Below are positions 45,560-54,930 of a stretch of 64,000 nucleotides of DNA, piece by piece. The notes beneath the pieces were generated by a model, which saw only the letters and a list, made by a program, of their open reading frames with translations, was not told where the DNA came from and made no database searches. This stretch comes from Hygrocybe punicea. Lineage: Eukaryota > Basidiomycota > Agaricomycetes > Agaricales > Hygrophoraceae. A program made the position numbers and the translations under genes. How positions within the stretch are numbered: position 1 is the first letter of the stretch; every line of letters starts with the position of its first letter. The stretch is from assembly GCA_963556145.1 (NCBI GenBank), contig OY744466.1, forward strand, positions 5,084,001 to 5,148,000, written 5' to 3'.

Positions 45560-46540
45560 ATTCCCACTCTGAGTGGGCCAGCCAATCTCGGCCAACCAAT
45601 ATCTTTCTCCAGGGGAGATGGCTTGGCCGAGGGGTCTATGTTCTGAGGGACATGAGTTGGCCGAAGCAGGGGCATATATTGGCCAACCGGTCTAGATATT
45701 TTGGCTATCCATGGGAGGTGGATTGGCCGACCGGGCCAGGTATTTCGGCTGGCCATGGAACATGGATTGGCCGACTGGGCTAGGTATTTCCACTGGCCAT
45801 GGGAGGTGGATTGGCCAACCGGTCTGGGTATTTTGGTTGGCCATGGAACATGGATTGGCCGATGGGTCTGGGTATTTCAGCTGGCCATGGAACATGCATT
45901 GGCCCACTTCCCTGGGTATGTCAGCTGGCCATGCACCATGGGTTGGCTGACTAGTCTGGGCATTTCCGCTGGCCATGGAACATGGATTGGTCAACCACAC
46001 TGGGTATTTCCACTGGCCATGGAACATGGATTGGCCAACCAGTCTGGGTATTTTGGCTGGCCATGAAAGGTAGATTGGACAATGGAACTGGGTATTTCGG
46101 CTGGCCATGGAAAATGAATTGGCCGACTGCACTGGGTATTTTCGCTGGCCATGGGAGGTGGATTGGCCAATTTGTATTGGTATATTGGCTGGCTATGGTG
46201 CATGAGTTGGCCAAATCTCGGGGTATATTAGCTGGCTATAGAACTTTAGTTAGCTGAAGTGGGTGGGTACACAGGCTGGCCCTAGGAAGGACATTGGCTA
46301 ATGTTAGGGATATTCCAGTTATACATGGAACACAAATTGACAACAGTTTGTGGTATATTGGGCTCGCCATAGGACATAGTCATCATAGGTTGGCCAATCC
46401 TCGTTAGTATATTGGCTGATCACACATGGGTCACTTGCTCCTTTGAGTCTTTTGGCTGCTCATGCGACATGGGTTGGCCAATATTATGGATACATCAGCT
46501 GCCCATGGGGTTAGCCTTCAGGGTCTTGCCCTGGCCATTG
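45560..46540. repeat. 44-bp tandem repeats, left arm of element 3
   Basis: Units contain TTTCGGCTGGCCATGGAACA and TGGATTGGCCGACC. The inverse array is at 48640-49740. Units decay toward the core. Confidence 0.9.
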
Positions 46541-46589
46541 AGGTGTTATACAGCATGTAATAGCAATAAGAAAATCCAGCCACCTGTAC

Positions 46590-47320
46590 CAATATGGCAA
46601 TTCGACCCCGTTTAGGAAATCGGCAAACGCGGGTTGAAATTCTCGTGCGAGTTCAGGCCACGTCACTCTTCATCTCGACTTTGATGAGCACATAGCTTAA
46701 GTTTTCATTTTATGTTTCTTTTGTCTACTTTACTAACTCATTCCACATAGTTTTTAGGTCTTTTCCGCCAACGTCGCGTCAGACAACCACGACAACTGTC
46801 ACACCAACAGCAACGCCAGGACGGAAGCCAACAACGTGACGCCCATAACAGAAGGACACGGACGACGACCGTGAACGCGATGGGTCCGGGAAAGGCTACG
46901 TGGCAGGGTCGAACGAGGCCCAGAACGACGATGGGGGCGGCAAACTACGCAGGGGACCGGAATGACGAGAACGGAGACTGGAGCGGCGAGAACAGGGTCC
47001 AGAACATCGACAACGGGGACCGGAAACACGGCAACAGGGATGGCAATGACAGCGGAGACCGGAACGACAAGAACGGGGATGGCAATGACGGACACAGGGA
47101 CCGGAACGACGAGAACGAGGACGACGATGAGAGACAGGAACCACATTGGTATGGGGACGGCGCGGACGATGGAGCCCGGGTCGGTGGAGACACAGATGGG
47201 GACGACCCAGATGCGGACATGGTCGACGACGTCGAAGACCCAGACGCAGACGACGACGTCGAAGAAATGGATGACAACAGTAAGTCGTCTGTATTTTTTT
47301 CTTATTTTATGTACTAGTCA
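46590..47320 (+). pseudogene. Foldback arm gene relative, element 3
   Basis: The sequence ATGGCAATTCGACCCCGTTT encodes, in one frame, YGNSTPFRKSANAG, matching the start NSNPFGKSATAG of the arm genes, followed by a TGA. A second exon begins after a possible TAG acceptor near 46757. It becomes Asp/Asn/Glu/Gly/Arg-rich (46871-47279, ending EEMDDNS) and stops after a GTAAGT donor at 47281. Confidence 0.45.
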
Positions 47321-47334
47321 AATTATGCTTTTCA

Positions 47335-47535
47335 GTTGTTACTGCGCTGGCAGCAGCAACAGGACTGGCAGCACAGTGGAAACAGCACCCACGGCAACGG
47401 CAGCAGCGGCAGCAATGGCAACGGCAGCAGCGGCAGCAACGGCAACAGCAGCAGCGGCAGCAACGGCAACAGCAGCAGCAGCAGCAGCAGGAACGGTAGC
47501 AGCAGCGACGGCAACGGTGGTCATGAACCCAACCG
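47335..47535. repeat. CAGCAG/GGCAAC triplet repeats
   Basis: Imperfect GGCAGCAAC and CAG triplets. In one frame they would give a Gln/Arg-rich exon after the acceptor TTTTCAG at 47335; in others poly-Ser or poly-Ala. Confidence 0.7.
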
Positions 47536-47555
47536 TCGGGGTGGATCAGCGACGA

Positions 47556-47730
47556 GACGAGGGCAGGGAATCACCCTGCCCTCGTCATATCGTTATTATT
47601 ATTTTTCTTTTGTACCTATTATACATAGTGAGACGAGGGCAAGGTGATTCCCCTGCCCTCATCATATCATTATTTTTTTTATTTTGTACCTACTATATAT
47701 AGTGAGATGAGGGCAGGATGCCCTCGGAAT
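47556..47730. repeat. Three hairpin-forming repeats of about 78 bp
   Basis: GACGAGGGCAGG pairs with CCTGCCCTCGTC (47556-47567 and 47575-47586). A second, slightly mutated copy is at about 47633-47664 and a shorter third at about 47706-47723, separated by TTATT/TTGTACCTA-rich spacers. Confidence 0.85.
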
Positions 47731-48630
47731 ATGACTCGCGTGTCACATGATTATTGAGACGTGACAGCCCAACGTGACATCACACTTTGTGACATGTGAT
47801 CAACAAACACGTTAAGTCACATGAACAAATAAGTACAAGCCCATCAAACACGGTTGAGATTTTCTCCTTACCTCACAACCACCACTACCACTTTTGATGA
47901 CACTACAGGATCCTTGGTTATTGTACCGGGCAACAACCAGAGATTCTGTAGTGTCATAGTCTTAACTGGTAGGTGATTTCCTCAGGCTTTGTTGCTGACA
48001 TCTGTTCACTTCACAGGACTACTTGATTATTGTGGTATGTTCTTCTTTTTCACCATCAGGTATCTTCTTTGGTATGTTTGCATCCAGATGAGTGATTAAT
48101 TTGTATTACCCCATTACTGACAGTATCTTTTGTTGAAGTTATCTGTTCAACTTGAATGAACATTGTGGCATCTCTGCGTGCCAACTGTTGGTGTCTGGTC
48201 CTCAGAAATGATTGCTTATCACTGTACAAGTCTTCAGGAATGAAAGGGCGGGTGAATCCCCCTGATTTCCTTGCCGGGCAACCTACTTGTAGTGGGCCTG
48301 GTGGCATCATTGAAAGTTGACCAGGTAAGTCTCACTATTACTTTTAAGCCTCCCTTTAGTGACATTGAGACCAGGTAATATTGTTAGTTTAGTTGATTTC
48401 AGTATCCATTTTTGGTTATTTGTTCGCAAAATTTTTGTTAGTATTTTCTTTGTCAGTCAGTCTTGATCAAGAAGGAGAAGAGCTCCTCCTTTGAGATCAA
48501 GACTGAATGGCGTTGGTGTCTTGCTTGTTATCCTTTCAGAGGCATTTGTGACACAGTAGCAGTACTTGTTGTAATGTTAAGCTGTTAATGTCTGAGAAGG
48601 AATTTATTGCATTTTATCGGTGTAAACCCT
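47731..48630. other. Non-coding core of element 3
   Basis: No gene is seen. It contains a small hairpin at about 48456-48503 (CAGTCTTGATC ... GATCAAGACTG around AAGGAG/CTCCTT) and two CCCTAA units at about 48625. Confidence 0.5.
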
Positions 48631-48639
48631 AACCCTATG

Positions 48640-49740
48640 TCACAAGGTCAGCTGTATCATGGCTGGCCATCATATCTCTGGCACTGGTCAATCCATGACC
48701 CACAACCAGCCAGAGACCCATTAGGAACAGCCAACCAATGCGCCATGACCAGCCAATGTATTCTGAGTGTTGGCCAATGCATATCATGTTAACAGCTGAT
48801 GTAATTAGAGCTGTGGCCATCCCAATGTAGCTGGAGCTTTGGCCAACCCAGGTGCTATGGCCATGTCATATAACCAAAGCTTTCGCCAACCCATGTTCCA
48901 TGGCTACACCCAGTACAGTCAGCCAATCCATGTCTCATGGCCAGCCAATAAATGCACAGAGGTCAGCCAATCCATGTTCCATGTCCAGTCGAAATACCCA
49001 GACCATCGGCCAATCCATAGCCTAAATACCCAGACCTGTTGGCCAATCCATCTCCCATGGCCAGCCAAAATACCCAGACCATTTGGCCAACCCATGTTCC
49101 ATGGCCAAGTGAAATACTGAGACTGGTCGGCCAATCCATGTTCCATGGCCAGCTGACACACCCAGGGAAGTTGGCCAATCCATGTTCCATGGCCAGCCAA
49201 GATACCCAGCCCAGTCGGCCAATCCAAGTTTTATGGCCAGCCAAAATACCCAGGGCAGTTGGCCAATCCATGTTCCATGGCCAGCCAAGATACCCAGCCC
49301 AGTCGGCCAATCCACCTCCCATGGCCAGCCGAAATACCCAGACCCATCGGCCAATCCATGTTCCATGGCCAGCCAAGATACCTAGCCTGGTCGGCCAATC
49401 CATGTTCCATGGACAGCTGACACACCCAGGGAATTCAGCCAATCCATGTTCCATGGCCAGCTGAAATACCCAGACCCATCGGCCAATCCACCTTTCATGG
49501 CCAGCCGAAATACCCAGCCAGGTTGGCCAATCCATGTTCCATGGCCAGCCGAAATACCCAGACCCATCGGCCAATCCACCTTTCATGGCCAGCCGAAATA
49601 CCCAGCCCAGTCGGCCAATCCATGTTCCATGGCCAGCCAATATATCCCTCTGCTTCGGCCAACCCATGCTTCTCCGAACATGGAACCCTTGGCCAAGCCA
49701 TCTGCCCTGGAGAAAGATATTGGTCGGCCGAGATAAGCTA
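48640..49740. repeat. 44-bp tandem repeats, right arm of element 3
   Basis: Units such as GGCCAATCCATGTTCCATGG followed by CCAGCCGAAATACCCAGACC, inverse to the left arm. Confidence 0.9.
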
Positions 49741-49804
49741 GCCCACTTGGAGTGGGAATTGTCCATCTCGGCTGACCCATATATCATGGGAAAGATACGC
49801 TGAA

Positions 49805-50789
49805 AGGGCTCTTTACCTTGCCGACGGATCTGTCATCATCGAGGTTAGAACTTCTCTCAATGGCTAGTTTTCTGTGCTGACTTCTGTATAGCTTCCTGGC
49901 GATCCTCATGGAACACTCTACCGCCTCCCAAAGAGTCTACTCGCCATGCGATCAGGAATCTTTAAAACATTGTTTTCATTGCCTTGTGACAACACAAATC
50001 CCATGATGGAAGGCACCAACGACGAGAATCCGGTCATCTTACACATACCTCAGGAGGATTTTGAATGACTTCTCATATATTTGTTCAGTGGGTACGACCA
50101 GATAACTTAATACTCAAAAACTACTGACCACAGAGTTCAGGCATTCAGCAAAAAATTTGACCCTCGATTTTCTGTCCTCCGTGCTTAAGATGTCTTTATT
50201 TCTTGAGATAGACGACGGGGAGGAATATGCGACTACACAACTGCCGAAACTCCCAGACTTCACCCCAGTTGTTCAGATACGCCTCGCTCACCTCTACTGT
50301 GTTGATAGGTGGGTTGAACCAGCATTTTGGCAGCTCATAGCAACCCTGACCACTCAAATTCAACTCATTGATGCGCAACAAATCGACCTTCCTTTTTACC
50401 AAATTTTGATGAAGACCAAGGCAAAAATCGACCACCACTGCCGAAGCATTGCCTTCTCAGCCCCGGATGCTGTGACCGACCCATTGTGTCACAATAGTGC
50501 TGTTTGTGGCTCATCCTGGATAACGGAATGGTGGCGAGGTCTCGCCAGACAGCTCCTCCACCCTGATGCTGCTTTGACAGAAATAGAAGTGCTGGCTGGT
50601 TTTGAGACCATTATGATACCTGGGATGTGCGATGCGTGTCAAGGGAGGTCCATTGATTGGGTGAAGGCTAGCAAGGTATTTGAGAGGGAAGAAGAGTTTA
50701 TTAAAGCTGGTGTGAAAGAGGTGATGGAATTTCAAACTGATGAGCCGATAAGAGCTTCAACGCGCAGAGCTTCTCCCCTTATTTCGTGA
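49805..50789 (+). pseudogene. BTB/POZ-domain protein of the KDZ element
   Basis: Just after element 3 the frame reads ALYLADGSVIIE. An intron follows (GTTAGAAC to CTGTATAG, about 49843-49891), then LYRLPKSLLAMRSGIFKTLF, VILHIPQEDFE, an in-frame TGA (50066-50068), a second intron (about 50093-50131), and FLSSVLKMSLFLEIDDGEEY with VQIRLAHLYCVDRWVEPAF. This is the BTB fold followed by the helical extension usual in basidiomycete BTB proteins. Stop at about 50787. The N-terminus appears to be missing or separated by element 3, so the gene is probably dead. BTB proteins act as adaptors and dimerise; the role in a transposon is unknown. Confidence 0.65.
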
Positions 50790-51087
50790 ATTTATATATT
50801 GCCATTGTGTGCTACAATAAAGTATGCATTTGTGCGCTACAGTAAAAATATACATTGCGCGCCGCGCAATCGCTTATCTATGTATAAAATTGCGCGCCAC
50901 CACTCAACATGTGCAAACATTGCCCACCTCAACGATGAACAACGTTGTCCTCATTATCAATTACCTGAAGTTGCCACCTCTTGACAACTCGTGAACTTTT
51001 GGTGTACATGAAAAGCTACTATTTTGATTAAAAGGACGATAAAGTAATAATTCAGCCTTGAGGCGAAAAAACAAACGAATGTGGTCA
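50790..51087. other. Intergenic region between convergent genes
   Basis: AT-rich with a few GCGCGCC/TTGCGCGC words. No gene seen. It separates the convergent BTB and RTC4-like genes. Confidence 0.5.
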
Positions 51088-53806
51088 CTAGTCAAAGAAG
51101 CCGTCAGAATCCGAATCCGAAATCACAACCATCTCATTGTCCATGATTACTTGGCCCTTGCCCTTTTCACCGGTGTTGCATGGGAGGAATTGAGGTCTAT
51201 ATTGAGGTAAGACATCATGCTTTCTTCGCTTTCCTTGTGTCTCCCTGCTCATCCGCATCTGATATGCATGATCATCCTCAGAATCCTCACTGTCATCTGG
51301 GAATCGCTGTAGGCCATAAGCTTGACTTTTCCAGAGTACCATGAGAGCCTCGTTATTGCTGATGTTCAAATCCCCAGCGATGAGCAACATCACTGTTTCT
51401 GGGACCAGGATGCGGTTGATAAATGTAAGTCTCAGGACAGATTGGATCGTTTCCCCATCTGAACTTGTTATTAGGTTTTTCAGAAATTTCAATATCACTG
51501 CATATCCTTTTGCGCCATAGCTGTATCATGACATCAGTGTATATCCGATCTTTATCCATCGCTACGTACTATCCTGTGGCATGGCCATACTGTTCGCCAA
51601 ATTTTGTCGCCCCCTCGACGCCGAGTGCCTGATGCTTTCCATATCTTTGGATCGATTCGTTCAAGTACCTGAAGAACACACTGTCTATCGGATCATCCTT
51701 GATTTCCTGCAATATTTCTGTTAGTTCTTTGAGTCTGACTCTCAATCTTTGGAAGTCAATAACTCGTGGCCACCCCTCCATTTCAGCTTCTGGTTGAATA
51801 ATTGCCTCGAAGCGGTGCCGTTGGCAATATGCTGACATGTCTATCGGCTGATGATTTGGGTGGGAGTGGTGTGTAGCTTTATCTAGTTCCATTCGTAGCT
51901 GCTGGAGCAGAGGGGATGGTCGATCCGGCAACAGCTCCTCGCAATATGGACACTGATCTGTGTTTTCCACCACAGTTTCCTCTATGCTGGACTCTGTGCT
52001 TGGTTGTTCTGTTTCAAAAGTCTTGTTGACTTCTCGACATGCTTCTGCAACAAATTCCGTCCATGGGTATAAGGTGCAAGTTATCCATGTAGACTTTATA
52101 GTGTTTGTGGAACGTTGATCGGTGATATTGCAGTCCGAACACCAATTCGAATGCGGTTTCTTGATAAAACTTGGGTCGGCGCTGTGTCCGCAGCTGGTCA
52201 ATTCGCATGAAGCCTTCAATGATGTCCATGGCGAAGAAGGACGTCGGCCACGCTCTCTCACCATTCTGCGAGCGTTTTTCTGCCCACGGACAATCACCCA
52301 GTGCCACGCTGTGCAATGGAAGCACACCATCTGTAAGTAGCGCCGCTCCAGTCTTGTCTGGGATTGATATGTTTACTGGAGTGGATAATGGCCGGAACCT
52401 CGATGTAGTTTCCACCCTCGGGGATGGGCTCACGATTTGCCTTGAACCAAGGCACATCTGAGAAGTGTTCATGTCCTGACCCTGAGTGTTTGAGAAAGTT
52501 CGTGTATTCTTAATGACCTTTGGGCTGCGCATGGGGCTGTGGACTTTGGGTACGTTCTCCCAAGTGCATTTTCTACTTAGGGTGCCAGCTTCATTTAACT
52601 GATTTAATTCCATTTCCAGGCCTGGACATCTCTGCAGGCGAGGACCAGTAATGCCACCAGGAAGCTTTCGGAATAGTATGGTTTCTCCCGTCTCCACTTG
52701 CTGAACGGTATCGAGGGTATGACAGTCCCAACGCCTTTGTAACCTGTTATATGCCTCAACTCGCATTTTCTTTTGCAGACCCAAAATCTCCACAAGATCA
52801 GAATAATCTCCAATTCGGAAATCAGGATAAGTTTCAACTTTCAACATCAAGACAATTGGTTCAGCATTTTCCTAGGTTTCGTGTATCAGCAAAAATCTTA
52901 AAATCTCAATGGCAAGTAACGCACCAAATACCACGCAATTGCTGTCACTTGCATCATTTTCTGTTGCCGTGATTCCATTGAGGCTTGTTTCATGTTAGTG
53001 CGTCGATCATCCTCTTTTGCAGCTAACCGGCGTGTTTCCAACCAAGCAGGTGTTGTGGACTGCCACATGGTGGCAATTGGCATGGCATGATTTGATATTG
53101 GAGTGGAACACTGCAACGGCATGGTGTTTACCATAGTGGGGATTTTTTGCATTGCAAGGATCATTGGAGCGACTGTATGCATCGCTGGGCTGGGTGAGCC
53201 TGGAATTTGTGCTGCTTGCGGCACAGTGGTGTGTTGCTGAGTGATTGCCCTGCCAGAACCTTCCAACATGGTGCGTCCAGTTCGCAAATCAGGTGCTGGT
53301 ACCTGCAACGCTGCAGGAGCCCCCGGAGACAATATGTTGAGCGTAGGTCCCGTCAACCCCCCTGCAAGTGTTGGCAGGGTTGACGGCCAAACCGAAGTGG
53401 AAGTTGCAGCCGGTGCTTGGCTGTCCATGGGCATCAGGTGGGGCAGAAGATGCTTCTGTTCTTGACAAATTGAATGATATAATCCCTTCCTCACCGCATC
53501 TTGAGCAGCTTCCTGGCAACACTTTCGACACAACAGGTCAGTGCACTCCCTGTGACCCTTGGTTCTATCGCCTTTGACTGTCTTACAGGTCTCGCGAGCG
53601 CAATAGATCCCACCATTGGGACGTTGAAGCTGTGCTAGGATATGTTCTCGTATTCTTGGCTCTTCTGGGAGTGACTGGGGTGAAAGATGGGATGAATTAC
53701 GGGGAACAGTAAGGACAGTGGGTATGTTGGATGCATTCTGAGTGGTTGGCGTAGTTGGATAGTTGACCACATCTTTTGGCAGATGAAGAAGTATGCTTGG
53801 ATCCAT
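51088..53806 (-). CDS. KDZ-associated protein: Cys cluster plus RTC4-like domain
   Basis: ATG 53806 (MDPSILLHLPKDVV). An N-terminal cluster (YCARETCKTVKGDR, then CTDLLCRKCCQEAA and SICQEQKH) may bind zinc. A Pro/Ser/Met-rich linker follows and an intron near 52920-52863. The middle region has VETYPDFRIGDYSDLVEIL, ETILFRKLPG and FFAMDIIEGFMRIDQL, ending FGLQYHRSTFHKHYK. After a second intron comes an RTC4-like C-terminus: CPYCEELLPDRPSPLL, CQRHRFEAIIQPEAEMEGWP, an intron (about 51563-51514) and GYYGAKGYAVILKFLKNL, with RLTFINRILVPETVMLLI. It ends in an acidic tail at 51088. No stop breaks the exons as read. RTC4 itself is a yeast protein linked to telomere capping; the role here is unknown. 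Confidence 0.68.
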
Positions 53807-53820
53807 CTTTGTGGCCTCAA

Positions 53821-54107
53821 TGATGGATGCTGCGGTGTCTGGCTCTAAAGGAATGGAATGAAAAACTGTGTTTCGACAATGACCATTTGAACACTATTGA
53901 AGGAATTAGCTGGACTCAGTTGATGTAAAAAATAACCATCACAGTTTGTTGAATGCGGCCCTTGTTCTGCGCATTCCCTGTACCTTTATTAATAGATGGG
54001 GAGTTGAGAGTATTGCCGCACTGCACACAATTGGACATCATTGCGGTTGAACATGGAGTTTATTTATTGATTTAATTTTAAACATTGTGCTAAATTTGCT
54101 AACTTAT
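53821..54107. other. Upstream region of the RTC4-like gene
   Basis: No gene seen. It would hold the promoter of the minus-strand RTC4-like gene, followed by the subterminal part of the KDZ element (GCGCGCGG words, then the TIR at 54130-54185). Confidence 0.4.
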
Positions 54108-54197
54108 TGCGCGCGCGGAAGCTGAGTTTGAAACTAATGGATATGTCCACAAGTCCTGTGGACACTTTTGTTGCGGTCAGACGTTGTGTAATAATTG

Positions 54198-54271
54198 CGA
54201 GCTTTTTTTCGCAGTCCGCTCTTGATTCCGCTCGGAATCACCCCATCAGGAAATCGTGGATGGAATGACAT
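54198..54271 (-). pseudogene. DUF6589-like gene, first fragment
   Basis: ATG at 54271 begins MSFHPRFPDGVIPSGIKSGL and runs to RKKARNYYT at the KDZ insertion. It continues in frame at 40801. This restored continuity is the best evidence that the 12-bp repeats mark the insertion. Confidence 0.55.
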
Positions 54272-54930
54272 GGGATTATAAATGATTAAAAGTTAAATAA
54301 TATAAATAATATATATAACTCTTATACATGGTCTGGTAATGGAAGATATAGGACAGTAGTGTTGACAGAAACTGCAAAGCATACCAGAATGAGTGAAATG
54401 ACTATGTAGTACAAGAGTTGCCAAAATTGGCCAAATATGTAAGACTGGCAGCTCCCATCATACATAGCAGAATTGAATAGCTAGTAGGATATATCTGAAT
54501 GGCAGTACTTACTCAGATCAACAAGACTGGCAGCTCTCGTCATACAAAGCAGAATTGAATAGCTAGTAGGATATATCTGAATGGCAGTACTTACTCAGAT
54601 CAACAAGGAGGCCATAAATGTGAAATATCTATCTACATTTATAATGGACAGTAGAGTTTGCAGAAATTGCAATGTCTGCCAGACTGACAAAAATTGCAAT
54701 GTAATATAAGAGTTGCTGATACTGGCCAGCACACTAAGTATGGCAGGTTTGAGAGGATACATCTGCATGGCTGAACTTATCCAATTCAACAAGGAGGGGT
54801 GTAATCTGGAAGATCTGTCTACATAGTAGCTTTGGGACTCAGTCAGAGAAGTACTGATGACATAAATTGCGATACAAAATCCCATTATATACATTTACAT
54901 TTATACCTCCCTGATGTTCACCAACACACT
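54272..54930. repeat. AT-rich spacer with 82-bp tandem duplication
   Basis: 54441-54522 is repeated at 54523-54604 (AAGACTGGCAGCTC ... TACTTACTCAGATCAAC) with about four differences. Otherwise no gene is seen. Confidence 0.8.

Larger units (their letters stand above)
45517..49802. mobile_element. Repeat-armed foldback-like element 3 (4.3 kb)
   Basis: Ends CAGCATATCTTTTCC and the reverse complement CAGCGTATCTTTCCC are followed by a shared GAGATGGACAATTCCCACTC (45548 and about 49777). Arms are arrays of about 44-bp units in opposite orientation. The core (46570-48600) has a degenerate relative of the foldback arm gene, a CAG-rich stretch, hairpin repeats and non-coding sequence. No duplicated target is evident (CACCTTA before, AAAGGGC after), so the exact ends are uncertain. 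Confidence 0.7.
40802..54185. mobile_element. KDZ-type DNA transposon with passenger genes (13.4 kb)
   Basis: Inverted ends AACGTCTGACCGCCAACAAA (from 40804) and AACGTCTGACCGCAACAAAA (reverse complement from 54185) continue as AAGTGTCCA...GGAC. They are flanked by a 12-bp direct repeat GTGTAATAATTG (40790-40801 and 54186-54197). Removing the element rejoins a minus-strand DUF6589-like frame. Genes inside are a CxC5/CxC6 KDZ transposase (+), a Cys-rich unknown (-), a BTB protein (+) and a Cys-cluster/RTC4-like protein (-). A repeat-armed element of 4.3 kb is nested at 45517-49802, leaving about 9.1 kb of original element. Confidence 0.82.

Noticed and set aside
48616..48635. Telomere-like CCCTAACCCTA
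   Set aside because: Only two units inside element 3; too short to indicate a telomere.
49022..49787. Trp/Gly/His-rich frames with repeated LAMEHGLAD-like segments
   Set aside because: Tandem 44-bp repeat artefact, mirrored in the other arm.
54441..54604. Tandem 82-bp repeat as a CRISPR or satellite array
   Set aside because: Only two copies, no spacers; a simple local duplication.
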